From assembly GCA_900116485.1 (NCBI GenBank), contig FPAX01000018.1, positions 1 through 44,298 on the forward strand: a DNA stretch of 44,298 nucleotides. Direction: 5' to 3'. This DNA is from Selenomonas sp. GACV-9 (lineage in GTDB: Bacteria; Bacillota; Negativicutes; Selenomonadales; Selenomonadaceae). Position numbers and translations under genes: made by a program. Below the pieces are notes generated by a model. The model made no database searches and had not been told where the DNA came from. It saw only the letters and a list, made by a program, of their open reading frames with translations. Position 1 is the first letter of the stretch; the number at the start of each line of letters is the position of its first letter. This document shows, in pieces, positions 33,526-42,851 of this stretch.

Positions 33526-35061
33526 ATGTCGAACGCGATCATGCTCATGGGAACGAGCTCCCATGTTGGTAAAAGCATCATAACCACGGCTCTTTGCCGC
33601 ATTTTCCATCAGCAGGGGCGCAAGGTCGTCCCGTTCAAGGCACAGAATATGGCTTTGAATTCTTATGTGACAAGAGACGGCAAGGAGATGGGGCGGGCGC
33701 AGGTGGCCCAGGCCGAGGCGGCAGGCCTTGAGCCCATGGTCGACATGAATCCGGTCCTTTTGAAACCGACGGGCAACAGTTGCTCCCAGGTCGTCCTGAA
33801 CGGCGAGCCCATCGGCAACATGAGTGCGCGGGAGTATCATAAGGGTTACAGTCTTAAGGCCTTTGATGCTGTAAAAGCTGCTCTGGGCCGCTTGCAGGCT
33901 GGTTTCGACACGCTGGTGATAGAGGGGGCGGGCAGTCCTGCTGAAGTCAATCTCAAGGCCAATGATATCGTCAATATGCGCGTGGCTAAGTATCTTGATG
34001 CTCCGGTGCTGCTGATTGCCGATATCGATCGCGGCGGCGCGCTGGCGTCGCTGGTCGGTACCTTGGAACTTCTCGATGAGGAGGAGCGGGCCCTTGTTAA
34101 AGGGCTGGTCATCAACAAGTTCCGTGGCGATGTGAGCCTCCTGACACCAGCCGTTGATTTTCTTGAGCAGAAAACGGGCAAGCCGGTGCTTGGCATCGTG
34201 CCGCATATCGATGCACTGGGCATCGACGATGAGGACTCGGTATCCCTGGAGGAAAAGCAGGCTGTGTCCCAGGATGCGCCCATAAGCATCGCGGTCATCC
34301 AGACGCCGAAACTTTCGAACTTCACGGATTTTGACAGTCTGGCCGCTGAGCCGGATGTATCCCTCTACTATGTGAAGTCCGTCGAAGAGCTCGGGGAGCC
34401 GGATCTCATCTTGCTGCCGGGGTCGAAGAACACCACGGAGGATCTGCTCTATTTGCGGGAGTCGGGCATCGAGGCGGCTATCCGTCAGAAGGTGGAGCAG
34501 GGAACACCGCTTTGGGGCATTTGTGGCGGCTATCAGATGCTGGGCCGCGCCATCCATGATCCCCTGCATACAGAGTCTGCCCATGACAGTGTCACAGGGA
34601 TGGGGTATCTGGCTATGGAGACGACCTTTGCTGCGTCTAAGCTCACGACTCAGGTGACTGCCGATTGTGTCAAGCTGCCATTCCTGGGCAGGACGCTGAT
34701 GGCAGAGGATATGCCTGGCTATGAGATCCATATGGGCAAGACCGAGTTTGGCGAAGGTGTCCAGCATCCCTTCCATATCACGGCCAAGGCTGATACAGCC
34801 TTTGATGGCTGGGACGGAGCCTATGCTGTGGCCGGACAAGGCGAAGTCGTGGGCACGTACATCCATGGCATCTTCGACCATGACGGATTCCGCCGCCAGC
34901 TCATCAATGCCCTGCGGGAGCGCAAGGGGCTGGCCGGACTTTCCGTCCAGCGCAACGTGCGGATGGAGAAGGAAAAGGCCTACAATCATCTGGCTGATGT
35001 GGTGCGGCAGAGCCTCGATATGGAAAAGCTGGCCCAGATCATGGGAGAGACGACATGCTGA
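33526..35061 (+). CDS. cbiP: Cobyric acid synthase
   Basis: The 511-aa glutamine-dependent amidase converts adenosylcobyrinic a,c-diamide to cobyric acid, adding four amides. An N-terminal dethiobiotin-synthetase-like ATPase domain (MGTSSHVGKSIITTALCR; VIEGAGSPAEVNL) is followed by a class I amidotransferase domain with nucleophile C333 in GICGGYQMLG and a later His. GGAGG precedes the ATG. The end overlaps cbiB by 7 nt. Confidence 0.97.
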   Translation: MSNAIMLMGTSSHVGKSIITTALCRIFHQQGRKVVPFKAQNMALNSYVTRDGKEMGRAQVAQAEAAGLEPMVDMNPVLLKPTGNSCSQVVLNGEPIGNMSAREYHKGYSLKAFDAVKAALGRLQAGFDTLVIEGAGSPAEVNLKANDIVNMRVAKYLDAPVLLIADIDRGGALASLVGTLELLDEEERALVKGLVINKFRGDVSLLTPAVDFLEQKTGKPVLGIVPHIDALGIDDEDSVSLEEKQAVSQDAPISIAVIQTPKLSNFTDFDSLAAEPDVSLYYVKSVEELGEPDLILLPGSKNTTEDLLYLRESGIEAAIRQKVEQGTPLWGICGGYQMLGRAIHDPLHTESAHDSVTGMGYLAMETTFAASKLTTQVTADCVKLPFLGRTLMAEDMPGYEIHMGKTEFGEGVQHPFHITAKADTAFDGWDGAYAVAGQGEVVGTYIHGIFDHDGFRRQLINALRERKGLAGLSVQRNVRMEKEKAYNHLADVVRQSLDMEKLAQIMGETTC

Positions 35062-35996
35062 CAGCAATCCTGGCTTTTTTCATCGATACGGTCATCGGCG
35101 ATCCCAACAGCCGCTGGCATCCCGTCGTGCTGATGGGGAAGCTCATCGGCGGCCTGGAGCGGCTGTTTTATCGGCCTGAGGATAGCGACGGCAAGAAATA
35201 TGCGATGGGGGCTATGCTCGTCCTTATCACGCTGCTGGTGACCTATGAGGCGGCTGCGGCAATCATGATGCTTTCCTACCATATCCCTTGGGAATGGGGC
35301 AAGATCGTTGTGGGGGCGTTGCTGCTCTCGTTCACGATTTCGCCTAAGAGCCTTGCTAAGGCCGGCAAGGGCATTTATGCACTGCTGATTCTTGGCGAAA
35401 TCGAGGAGGCCCGCAAGAAGGTGGGCTGGATCGTCGGCCGTGATACGGAGGAGCTTACCGATGCCGAAATCGCCCGGGCGACGGTGGAGACCATCGCGGA
35501 GAACACGGTGGATGGCATCATAGCGCCGCTGTTCTTCTTCGTGCTCGGCGGTGTGCCCTTGGCTGTGCTTTACCGTGCGGCCAATACGATGGATTCGATG
35601 ATTGGCTACAAGAACGATAAGTATCTCTATTTTGGACGGGCGGCGGCCAAGCTCGACGATGTGCTGAACTACATTCCCGCCCGCATCACGGGGATGCTGT
35701 TCATCTTCGCGGCCTGCCTGCTGGGCTTTGATTACAAGAACGCCTATGATATGATGCTGCGGGACGCGGCCAAGCATCCGAGCCCGAATGGCGGCTATGC
35801 CGAGGCGACGGTGGCCGGTGCCCTGCATATCCGCCTGGGCGGCATCAATTCGTATTTCGGCAAGAAGTCGCTGCGTGCGTATATGGGCGAGGCCATCGAG
35901 CTGACTGCGCCCAAGCATATCATGGAATGCATCCGCATGATGTACACCGTGACTGTGATGTTTATCATTATTACCTATGCGATGTTTGGGTTATGA
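35055..35996 (+). CDS. cbiB: Adenosylcobinamide-phosphate synthase
   Basis: The 313-aa integral membrane CbiB/CobD (ado type) joins cobyric acid to (R)-1-amino-2-propanol phosphate. Its N-terminal FIDTVIGDPNSRWHPVVLMG and the later ENTVDGIIAPLFF, YRAANTMDSMIGYKNDKY and HPSPNGGYAEATVAGAL are typical. The aminopropanol phosphate comes from PduX and CobD encoded downstream. Confidence 0.96.
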   Translation: MLTAILAFFIDTVIGDPNSRWHPVVLMGKLIGGLERLFYRPEDSDGKKYAMGAMLVLITLLVTYEAAAAIMMLSYHIPWEWGKIVVGALLLSFTISPKSLAKAGKGIYALLILGEIEEARKKVGWIVGRDTEELTDAEIARATVETIAENTVDGIIAPLFFFVLGGVPLAVLYRAANTMDSMIGYKNDKYLYFGRAAAKLDDVLNYIPARITGMLFIFAACLLGFDYKNAYDMMLRDAAKHPSPNGGYAEATVAGALHIRLGGINSYFGKKSLRAYMGEAIELTAPKHIMECIRMMYTVTVMFIIITYAMFGL

Positions 35997-36000
35997 TAGG

Positions 36001-36016
36001 AGTGATAAATATCACT
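36001..36016. promoter_or_regulatory. 16-bp perfect palindrome, CRP/FNR-like, between cbiB and cobS
   Basis: AGTGATAAATATCACT is a perfect inverted repeat (7-bp arms, 2-nt centre) with GTGAT/ATCAC half-sites like those of CRP/FNR-family regulators. It starts 5 nt after the cbiB stop, in the largest gap (42 nt) of the second half of the operon. A TATGAT at 35992-35997 lies just upstream. Whether it is an operator or only an RNA hairpin is not known. Confidence 0.4.
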
Positions 36017-36038
36017 AACATCTAGGAGGTCATTATCC

Positions 36039-36806
36039 ATGAAATCATTCATCACTGCTTTGCAATTCCTGACGCGTATCCACGTGAAGAACCAGCCAGA
36101 TCTGACCATCGAGGACTTCGGCCGCAGTACGAAGTTCTTCCCGCTGGTCGGTGCGATCCTCGGTCTTATCTATCTGCTGGCGACCTGGTGCCTGATCGCT
36201 GTGTTCGGCTGGGCGAATTTTGTCACGACGATCCTGGTCCTGCTGCCGGTCCTCGTGACGGGCGGGCTGCTGCTCGATGGCTATATGGATACGGCCGATG
36301 GTGTCTTTTCGGCCCGCGACCGCGAGCGCAAGCTCGAGATCATGAAGGACAGTCGCGTGGGCTCCTTTGGCGTCATCGCCCTGGTGGCCCTCATGATGGT
36401 CAACTGGACGGTGCTGCGCGATATCAAGCTCGTGCTCATCATGACGGCCTTGTTCATCATGCCGATCATCGGCCGCATGGCCATGGTCATGGTCATCGCC
36501 TTCTTCCCCTATGCCCGCAAGGAAGGCATGGGCAAGGCCTTTGCGGATATGGCCGATAAGGAGACGGTCGCCATTGCGGGCATCACGACGATCCTGTTCG
36601 TCGTGCCCTGGGGCCAGGCAGCTATTGCGGCGCTGGTGGCGGGGCTGGGCTTTGCCTGGCTGCTGGGGGCCTGGCTGACGAGCAAGCTCGGCGGCCTGAC
36701 CGGCGACACCTATGGGGCAATCGAGACCTTGACCGAGACCATGGTGCTCGTGGTATTCTTAGTGACTTCCTGGATTCCGGGCGGTCTGCACATTTTATGG
36801 CGCTGA
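36039..36806 (+). CDS. cobS: Adenosylcobinamide-GDP ribazoletransferase (cobalamin synthase)
   Basis: The 255-aa membrane protein joins AdoCbi-GDP with alpha-ribazole(-phosphate). The metal-binding LLLDGYMDTADGVFSARDRE and MKDSRVGSFG motifs and the hydrophobic segments fit CobS. TAGGAGG precedes the ATG. Confidence 0.96.
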   Translation: MKSFITALQFLTRIHVKNQPDLTIEDFGRSTKFFPLVGAILGLIYLLATWCLIAVFGWANFVTTILVLLPVLVTGGLLLDGYMDTADGVFSARDRERKLEIMKDSRVGSFGVIALVALMMVNWTVLRDIKLVLIMTALFIMPIIGRMAMVMVIAFFPYARKEGMGKAFADMADKETVAIAGITTILFVVPWGQAAIAALVAGLGFAWLLGAWLTSKLGGLTGDTYGAIETLTETMVLVVFLVTSWIPGGLHILWR

Positions 36807-36836
36807 GGACAGCGCCCGTTTAGGAGCGTTGTATGT

Positions 36837-37727
36837 ATGGAAATCACTGTCCGTGTTCCCGGATCCTGCGGCGAGCTGCTGCAGGGTGAGCTGCAGGGCG
36901 AGCCATTTCTCGTCACCTGTCCAATCGGCTGTTATACGACAGTCCGCGTTTCTGATGCCTTTACGGGCATTCATGGGTTGGGGCGCAAATCGCTGATGGC
37001 TCTCGAAAAGACACTGACGAGTCTTGGCAAGGAGGAACTGCCCTGGGGAATCCAGCTGACTTCTGACTTGCCCCGGGGCAAGGGCATGGCCTCGTCAAGT
37101 GCTGACATTGCCGCGACGGTGGCGGCGGTGGCGCTGGCCTTTGGCTATGAGCCCTATCTTGACGAAATCATGCGGCTGGCTGTGGAGATAGAGCCCACGG
37201 ATGGTGTTTTCTGTCCTGGTGTCGTGCGCATCAATCATATGGATGGAAGGATGCTGGCAGGCTATAGAGGCCTGCCGGCTTTTCGTATTTCTGTTTACGA
37301 TACGGGGGGCGAGGTCGATACGCTGCTCTATCATGCGAATATGGAAGACTCCGTGGCAGAAGAAAAATCCCTGGCGGCGCTCACGCAGTTTGAGCTGGGG
37401 GTGAAGACGCACGATGCGGATTTGATTGCAGCGGCAGCAACGGCTAGTGCGCTGGCCCATCAGCAGCTGCTGCCGAAAGAGGGACTGGAAGATTTCCTGG
37501 CGGCTAGCCGCAGGTTCGGCGCCCTGGGCATCAATGTGGCCCATAGCGGCACGGTAATCGGAGTCCTTTGGCCTGCGGACTGGACCGATAGGCAGCTGCA
37601 GCAGGCAGAGGCAGAACTTAGTGGGAAATTCCCGAGTCTTACGCATCTCTTGCAGTCGCGTTTGCAAAGCGGCGGCATCTGGGTAGATAAGGGCACGGCA
37701 GGGAATTTCAGCGAATGGTTCAGATAG
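36837..37727 (+). CDS. pduX: L-threonine kinase (GHMP family)
   Basis: The 296-aa GHMP kinase has the N-terminal RVPGSCGELLQGEL and the ATP loop DLPRGKGMASSSADIAA. PduX makes L-threonine O-3-phosphate, the substrate of CobD for the aminopropanol arm of B12. Its place between cobS and cbiA, with cobD two genes on, supports this over homoserine kinase or other GHMP roles. Confidence 0.92.
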   Translation: MEITVRVPGSCGELLQGELQGEPFLVTCPIGCYTTVRVSDAFTGIHGLGRKSLMALEKTLTSLGKEELPWGIQLTSDLPRGKGMASSSADIAATVAAVALAFGYEPYLDEIMRLAVEIEPTDGVFCPGVVRINHMDGRMLAGYRGLPAFRISVYDTGGEVDTLLYHANMEDSVAEEKSLAALTQFELGVKTHDADLIAAAATASALAHQQLLPKEGLEDFLAASRRFGALGINVAHSGTVIGVLWPADWTDRQLQQAEAELSGKFPSLTHLLQSRLQSGGIWVDKGTAGNFSEWFR

Positions 37728-37740
37728 GAGGAGAGCGCGA

Positions 37741-39126
37741 ATGTCTCAGGAACGCAAGAAGATGAAGATGTCAAGGCCGCGGCTGGTCATAGCCGCGACG
37801 CAGTCGGGCTCAGGCAAGACGACAATCGTCACGGGGCTGCTGGCGGCACTATGTGAGCGCGGGCTTACCGTGCAGTCCTTCAAGGTGGGCCCTGACTATA
37901 TCGATCCTGGGTATCATGCGCTGGCAAGCGGCCGCCCGGCGCATAACCTCGATACTTGGCTGACACCGGAGCAGCTTGTTCCTGCCTTGTTTGCGGCAGA
38001 ATCTGAGGGCGTAGACCTTGCTGTCGTCGAGGGTGTCATGGGCCTTTACGACGGGGGCCGCCGCGGCGTGAGCTCGACGGCGGCTATTGCCAAGCTGCTT
38101 GATGCGCCGGTACTGCTTGTCATCGATGCCAAGTCGATGGGCGCTTCGGCGGCAGCCATTGCCCAGGGATTCCGCGACTATGATCCGTCGGTAAGACTGG
38201 CGGGAGTTATCCTGAACCGGCTCGGGTCAGAGACGCATGAGGTGATGATCCGCGAGGCGATGGAAGCCATCGGCATCAAGGTTTATGGTGCTATGCGCCG
38301 CAATGACGAGCTCAAGATGCCGGAGCGTCATCTGGGATTGCTGCCGGTACAGGAAAACGAAGAGCGCCAGGTGGTGCAGAAAATGGGGCAGACAATCGGC
38401 CGTCAGCTTGATATCGAGGCCATAATGGCTCTGGCAAGGCAGGCTGGGCCATTGATGGTGGAGGAAATGGCCGCCGTTTCGCCGGTGGGACGATGCCGTA
38501 TCGGCGTAGCCCGCGATGAGGCTTTTTCTTTTTATTATCCGAGCAGCTTGCAAGTGCTGGAACGGCTGGGGGCTGAGCTGGTGCCTTTCAGCCCGCTGCA
38601 TGATGAGAAGCTGCCTGACGTGGACGGGCTGCTGATTGGCGGCGGGTTTCCTGAGATATTTGCTCAGGATCTGGCGGCCAATACGGCGATGCGGACGGCC
38701 ATCCGCCAGCAGGCGGAGGCTGGTATGCCAATCTATGCCGAGTGTGGCGGCTACATGTATCTGATGGCGGGGCTGCAGGATTTTGCTGGCAGCCGCTATC
38801 CGATGGCCGGTGTGTTTGCCGGCGATGCGGTCATGACGAAGAAGCTGCAGATGGTTGGCTACGTGACTGCTAAGCTGAAATGTGATACGATACTAGGAGA
38901 AAAGGGAATGGCCATACAGGGCCATGAATTCCACTTTTCCTTGGAGCAGGATGCAAAGCGTCCCCTGCGGCCCTTTGACTTTACCAAGCTGCGCAACGGT
39001 GTTGTGTACGATGCCGGACAGCAGTATAAGCAGGCCCTGGGCAGCTATCTGCACCTGCATTTTGCCGGCTGCCCGACGGCGGCTGAGTCCTTTGTTCGCC
39101 ATTGTGTGAAATGGCGCCGGCGGTAA
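37741..39126 (+). CDS. cbiA: Cobyrinate a,c-diamide synthase
   Basis: The 461-aa glutamine amidotransferase amidates the a and c side chains of cobyrinate. An ATPase domain (AATQSGSGKTTIVTGLL, VEGVMGLYDGG) is followed by a class I glutaminase domain with C335 in YAECGGYMYLM. It is similar in plan to cbiP. TAGGAGGAG precedes the ATG. Confidence 0.97.
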   Translation: MSQERKKMKMSRPRLVIAATQSGSGKTTIVTGLLAALCERGLTVQSFKVGPDYIDPGYHALASGRPAHNLDTWLTPEQLVPALFAAESEGVDLAVVEGVMGLYDGGRRGVSSTAAIAKLLDAPVLLVIDAKSMGASAAAIAQGFRDYDPSVRLAGVILNRLGSETHEVMIREAMEAIGIKVYGAMRRNDELKMPERHLGLLPVQENEERQVVQKMGQTIGRQLDIEAIMALARQAGPLMVEEMAAVSPVGRCRIGVARDEAFSFYYPSSLQVLERLGAELVPFSPLHDEKLPDVDGLLIGGGFPEIFAQDLAANTAMRTAIRQQAEAGMPIYAECGGYMYLMAGLQDFAGSRYPMAGVFAGDAVMTKKLQMVGYVTAKLKCDTILGEKGMAIQGHEFHFSLEQDAKRPLRPFDFTKLRNGVVYDAGQQYKQALGSYLHLHFAGCPTAAESFVRHCVKWRRR

Positions 39127-39137
39127 GAGGTGGCAAT

Positions 39138-40205
39138 ATGGAAAAATTTGAGCATGGCGGCAATATATATCATGCGAATGGAGCAGGGGAAGGTTGGCTG
39201 GATTTTTCGGCTAACATCAATCCGGCTGGCTTGTCGCCAGCAGTGCGTGCGGCAATCGCAGCCTCGGTGGACGATGTGATACACTACCCTGACCCTGCGG
39301 CGGCAGAACTCAAGGCGGCTTTGTCTAAGCGGTACAATGTAGCAGAGGAAAATCTCGTCCTGGGAAATGGCGCGGCAGAATTGTTCTACCTGTTCTTGCA
39401 GACTGTCCGGCCGCGGCGCGTGCTGCTGCCGGTGCCGTCATTCAGCGAGTATGAGCGGGCGGCGGTGGCGGCCCGCTGCAAGGTGAACTGCTTTGCGCTC
39501 AGTGCGGAAAACGAGTTTCGCATCGATTGGGAAGAGTTCATGGCGGCATTGACGGTGACGGACTGCATCATCCTTGGCAATCCCAACAATCCTACGGGAA
39601 CATTGCTGACGCGCAACGAGCTGGTAAAGCTGCTGGAGGTAATCAAGGAGGGCCCGCAGTGGCTGGTGGTTGACGAGTCATTCTTGGACTTCCTGCTGTT
39701 TGACAGCCGTTATACGGTTCGTGATCTGGTAGAAGAGTATCCGCATCTATTTGTCGTGCAGTCCCTGACGAAGTTCTACGCCCTGCCGGGGCTGCGCCTT
39801 GGTTTTGGCACGGCGGCGCCGGAGCTGGCGGGCCGGCTCAACGCGGGCAAGGATGTCTGGAACGTGAACCTCTTGGCACAGAAGGCTGGGGTGGCCGCGT
39901 TAGCGGATCTTGACTATCAGCAGCAGAGCCGCCAGCAGCTCATCGACGAGATGCAGCGCTTCTATGAACGCATCAATGGCTGCAGGGGGATTCGGGCGTT
40001 CAAGCCCAGCGTGAACTTCATGTTGCTGGATGTTTCGGGAACGGGGCTTACCAGCAGCGAATTTACGGCCAGACTGCGGGGGCGGGGAATCCTCGTGCGC
40101 GATTGTGCTAACTACACAGGCATAGAGGACGATTGCTATGTGCGCATCGCCATCCGCAAGCCAGAGGAAAATGACCGCCTGCTTGCCCTATTGGAGGAAT
40201 TTTGA
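39138..40205 (+). CDS. cobD: L-threonine-O-3-phosphate decarboxylase
   Basis: The 355-aa fold-type I PLP enzyme resembles histidinol-phosphate aminotransferase. PLP-binding K212 lies in SLTKFYALPGLRLGFG, and GNPNNPTGTL is present. The N-terminal EHGGNIYHANG and FSANINPAGLSP are typical of CobD. It makes (R)-1-amino-2-propanol phosphate from the PduX product for CbiB. The ATG at 39138 with GAGGTGG is preferred over 39102, which overlaps cbiA. Confidence 0.94.
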   Translation: MEKFEHGGNIYHANGAGEGWLDFSANINPAGLSPAVRAAIAASVDDVIHYPDPAAAELKAALSKRYNVAEENLVLGNGAAELFYLFLQTVRPRRVLLPVPSFSEYERAAVAARCKVNCFALSAENEFRIDWEEFMAALTVTDCIILGNPNNPTGTLLTRNELVKLLEVIKEGPQWLVVDESFLDFLLFDSRYTVRDLVEEYPHLFVVQSLTKFYALPGLRLGFGTAAPELAGRLNAGKDVWNVNLLAQKAGVAALADLDYQQQSRQQLIDEMQRFYERINGCRGIRAFKPSVNFMLLDVSGTGLTSSEFTARLRGRGILVRDCANYTGIEDDCYVRIAIRKPEENDRLLALLEEF

Positions 40206-40208
40206 TTC

Positions 40209-40826
40209 ATGGTAAAAGTTGTTTTTGTCCGTCATGGACAGACGGAATGGAATGTAAGTGGACGCTATCAAGGCCAGTCGGATGTGGCCTTGTCGGCGGC
40301 AGGAATTGAGCAGGCAGAAAAGCTGGCCGTGAAGTTTCCGGTGGCGCACCTTGATGCAATCTATGCCAGCGACCTCGTGCGGGCTCGCGTCACAGCAGAG
40401 ACGGTTGCCAAGAAGTTCGGCTTGCCTGTAAAGCTTGAGCCAGCCTTCCGGGAGCTGAGCTTTGGCGATTGGGAAGGATTGACCTATGAAGAGATCACGG
40501 CCTCCTGGCCAGATGCCATGCGCAACTTCCTTGCGCATCCCGATATCCTGGAAATCCCGAATGGCGAATCGTTCCCGGCAGTGCAGCAGCGGGCCATGAA
40601 ACGGCTTGAGGAACTTCTGGCACAGCATGAGGGACAGACCATCATGATTGCCGCGCATGGGGCGGTACTGCGGACGATGCTTAGTGCGGCTTTGCACATG
40701 CCGCTGCAATATCTTTGGAGCATCCGCCAGTTCAACACGGCGGTCAATATCGTACGTTATGATGAAGATGGCAACCCGACGGTGGAGTTATTGAATAGTA
40801 CGGCCCATCTCGATGAGCTCAGATAA
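40209..40826 (+). CDS. cobC: Alpha-ribazole phosphatase (histidine phosphatase family)
   Basis: The 205-aa protein has the RHGQTEWN signature with phospho-accepting His near residue 9, and AAHGAVLRTM near 145. It is assigned as CobC (alpha-ribazole-5'-phosphate or cobalamin-phosphate phosphatase) from its place 3 nt behind cobD; a general phosphoglycerate-mutase-like phosphatase would look much the same. Confidence 0.85.
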   Translation: MVKVVFVRHGQTEWNVSGRYQGQSDVALSAAGIEQAEKLAVKFPVAHLDAIYASDLVRARVTAETVAKKFGLPVKLEPAFRELSFGDWEGLTYEEITASWPDAMRNFLAHPDILEIPNGESFPAVQQRAMKRLEELLAQHEGQTIMIAAHGAVLRTMLSAALHMPLQYLWSIRQFNTAVNIVRYDEDGNPTVELLNSTAHLDELR

Positions 40827-40843
40827 AGGAAGAAGGTTAGGAT

Positions 40844-41770
40844 ATGAAAGTTTTAGTGACAGGCGGAGCTGGATTCATCGGTTCACATCTGGTGCGGCAG
40901 CTGCTGGAGCAGGGACATGAGGTGACGGTGCTTGATAACGTCAGCACCGGCGATTGGGGCCATGTGCCAGCAGGCTGTGAGGAATGGGAGATGGACATCC
41001 GCTCCCAGGAAATCATTCCGCGCATCATGAAAGCTCGTTTTGATGCTATCGTGCATCTGGCAGCGCAGACGATGGTCAATATCTCGATCGATGATCCGGC
41101 ATTTGATGCGATGCAGAACGTCGTGGGCACTGTAAACGTGCTGGAGGCGGCCCGCAAGAGCGATGTTGGCCGTGTCATCTTCGCGTCGACGGCAGCTGGC
41201 TATGGCGACGTGCCTGAGAAAGACTTGCCGATAAAGGAGCAGCAGGAGCTGCAGCCAATGTCCTTCTATGGCCTCAGCAAGGTGACGGTCGAGAAGTATC
41301 TGGCCATGTACAAAGAGGTCTTTGGCCTTGATTATGTCGTCCTGCGCTTTGCCAATGTCTATGGCGAGCGTCAGGGCGATACGGGCGAGGGCGGTGTCAT
41401 CAGCATTTTCGCGAAGAAGGTTGCTGCTGGCAGCGGCATCACGATTTACGGCGATGGTGAGCAGACACGTGATTTCATCTATGCAGGCGATATCGCAGCA
41501 GGTATCTGCGCAGCTTTGAAGACGGATAAGGTCAATGCTGTCTATAATCTCAGTACCTGTACGGAAACCAGCCTGAAAGAGCTCGTGAAGATCATGGAGG
41601 ACATCACTTGGAAGAAGGTAGACGTGTCTTATGGTGCGGCACGTACTGGCGATATTCGCCGTTCGGTGCTGGATAATAGCAATGCCATCAAGAATCTCGG
41701 CTGGAAACCGAAGACAAGCCTCAACAAGGGCCTCAAGAATACCATCGGCTATTTCAAAGGCGAGAAGTGA
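40844..41770 (+). CDS. NAD-dependent epimerase/dehydratase (UDP-glucose 4-epimerase-like)
   Basis: The 308-aa extended short-chain dehydrogenase has the NAD loop GGAGFIGSH and the catalytic Y-x3-K in YGLSK (about 141-145). NVYGERQ and DFIYAGDIA are of GalE/UDP-sugar epimerase type. It probably changes a nucleotide sugar for surface glycans. It follows cobC by 17 nt with no terminator between, yet has no cobalamin role; it may simply be read through from the cob operon. Confidence 0.85.
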   Translation: MKVLVTGGAGFIGSHLVRQLLEQGHEVTVLDNVSTGDWGHVPAGCEEWEMDIRSQEIIPRIMKARFDAIVHLAAQTMVNISIDDPAFDAMQNVVGTVNVLEAARKSDVGRVIFASTAAGYGDVPEKDLPIKEQQELQPMSFYGLSKVTVEKYLAMYKEVFGLDYVVLRFANVYGERQGDTGEGGVISIFAKKVAAGSGITIYGDGEQTRDFIYAGDIAAGICAALKTDKVNAVYNLSTCTETSLKELVKIMEDITWKKVDVSYGAARTGDIRRSVLDNSNAIKNLGWKPKTSLNKGLKNTIGYFKGEK

Positions 41771-41773
41771 TAC

Positions 41774-41812
41774 TTATCCACAGAAACTCTGTGGATGATC
41801 CGAGGTTTTTTA
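41774..41812 (+). terminator. Hairpin after the cobalamin operon (contains a DnaA-box-like TTATCCACA)
   Basis: A 9-bp perfect stem ATCCACAGA / TCTGTGGAT (41776-41784 with 41788-41796) lies just after the epimerase stop; a T run comes ~9 nt later (41806-41811), so it is a less standard terminator. TTATCCACA at 41774-41782 equals the DnaA-box consensus, likely by chance. Confidence 0.6.
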
Positions 41813-41834
41813 CGGAGAAAATGTAAAAAATCCC

Positions 41835-41863
41835 TTGACTTGTTGCGCTTTTATGAGTAGAAT
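41835..41863 (+). promoter_or_regulatory. Promoter of rplM-rpsI
   Basis: TTGACT (41835-41840), 17 nt, TAGAAT (41858-41863). RNA would start near 41870, 100 nt before rplM. Confidence 0.8.
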
Positions 41864-41869
41864 ATTTCT

Positions 41870-41971
41870 ATGTGATGTTACGGACTCAGGCATCCATTAG
41901 CCCCGGAAGCCGTTTTCGAGAGCGTCATATACCGATAAAATAAGAATTGAAATTATTAGGGGGGAAATCGC
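41870..41971 (+). promoter_or_regulatory. rplM leader, candidate ribosomal-protein autoregulatory leader
   Basis: The ~100-nt leader holds GC-rich paired segments (around 41885-41930, with GCCCCGGAAGCCG and TTTTCGAGAGCG) unlike plain spacer. L13 leaders that bind L13 to hold back their own mRNA are known in Firmicutes. Whether this one matches that family needs a covariance-model check. Confidence 0.4.
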
Positions 41972-42412
41972 ATGAAGACAACGTTTATGGCAAATGCATC
42001 CAATATCGAGCGCAAATGGTATGTTGTAGACGCTGAAGGCCAGACTGTCGGCCGCCTCGCAGCTGAAGTCGCAAAAGTTCTTCGCGGTAAAAATAAACCG
42101 ACCTTTACTCCGCACGTTGATACGGGTGATTACGTCATCGTCATCAATGCAGAGAAAGTAAAATTCACGGGTAAGAAACTGACGGACAAGACCTACTTCC
42201 GTCATTCCGGTTACCAGGGTGGCACGACGTTCACGTCCGCTGGCCTGATGCTCGAGAAGTTCCCGGAGCGCGTCCTGGAGCACGCTATCAAAGGCATGCT
42301 GCCGCACAACCGCCTCGGTGCTCAGATGTACCGCAAGCTCAGCGTTTACGCTGGCAGCGAGCATCCGCATGCAGCTCAGAAGCCGGAAAAGCTTGAGCTG
42401 AACATTCGCTAA
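41972..42412 (+). CDS. rplM: 50S ribosomal protein L13
   Basis: The 146-aa protein matches L13 over its full length: [20 protein letters not shown], the [13 protein letters not shown] segment and the C-terminal [20 protein letters not shown]. An early-assembling protein of the large subunit. GGGGGG precedes the ATG. rpsI follows after 24 nt, the common arrangement. Confidence 0.99.
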   Translation: MKTTFMANASNIERKWYVVDAEGQTVGRLAAEVAKVLRGKNKPTFTPHVDTGDYVIVINAEKVKFTGKKLTDKTYFRHSGYQGGTTFTSAGLMLEKFPERVLEHAIKGMLPHNRLGAQMYRKLSVYAGSEHPHAAQKPEKLELNIR

Positions 42413-42436
42413 TCTGGAAAGGGAGGAACATTCTAC

Positions 42437-42829
42437 ATGGCACAAGTAAGCTACTACGGCACTGGCCGCAGAAAATCTTCCGTTGCCCGTGTTCGTCTGG
42501 TTCCAGGCGAAGGCAAAGTTACGATCAACGGTCGTAGCATGGAGGAGTATTTTGGTCTGAAGACTCTCGAACTCATCGTTCGTCAGCCGCTCAACCTTAC
42601 GGAAACTGTTGACAAGTATGACGTCATTGCAAACGTTGCAGGTGGCGGTGTAACTGGTCAGGCAGGCGCTATCCGTCACGGTATCACCCGTGCACTGATG
42701 GAGATGGACGCTGAGCTTCGCCCGGCCCTCAAGAAGGCTGGTTTCGTAACGCGTGACCCGCGTGAGAAAGAGCGCCGTAAATACGGTCTCAAGAAAGCTC
42801 GTAAGGCTTCCCAGTTCTCGAAACGTTAA
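42437..42829 (+). CDS. rpsI: 30S ribosomal protein S9
   Basis: The 130-aa protein matches S9: [16 protein letters not shown] at the N-terminus and the basic tail [15 protein letters not shown] ending in QFSKR, whose last Arg reaches the P-site tRNA. It is read with rplM and ends at the terminator at 42852. Confidence 0.99.
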   Translation: MAQVSYYGTGRRKSSVARVRLVPGEGKVTINGRSMEEYFGLKTLELIVRQPLNLTETVDKYDVIANVAGGGVTGQAGAIRHGITRALMEMDAELRPALKKAGFVTRDPREKERRKYGLKKARKASQFSKR

Positions 42830-42851
42830 TCCGTTTACAAAAGAACATTAC

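Noticed and set aside
41774..41782. TTATCCACA, a perfect DnaA box
   Set aside because: Forms one arm of a hairpin behind the cobalamin operon. There is no cluster of boxes, AT-rich unwinding region or dnaA/dnaN gene, so it is not taken as an origin.
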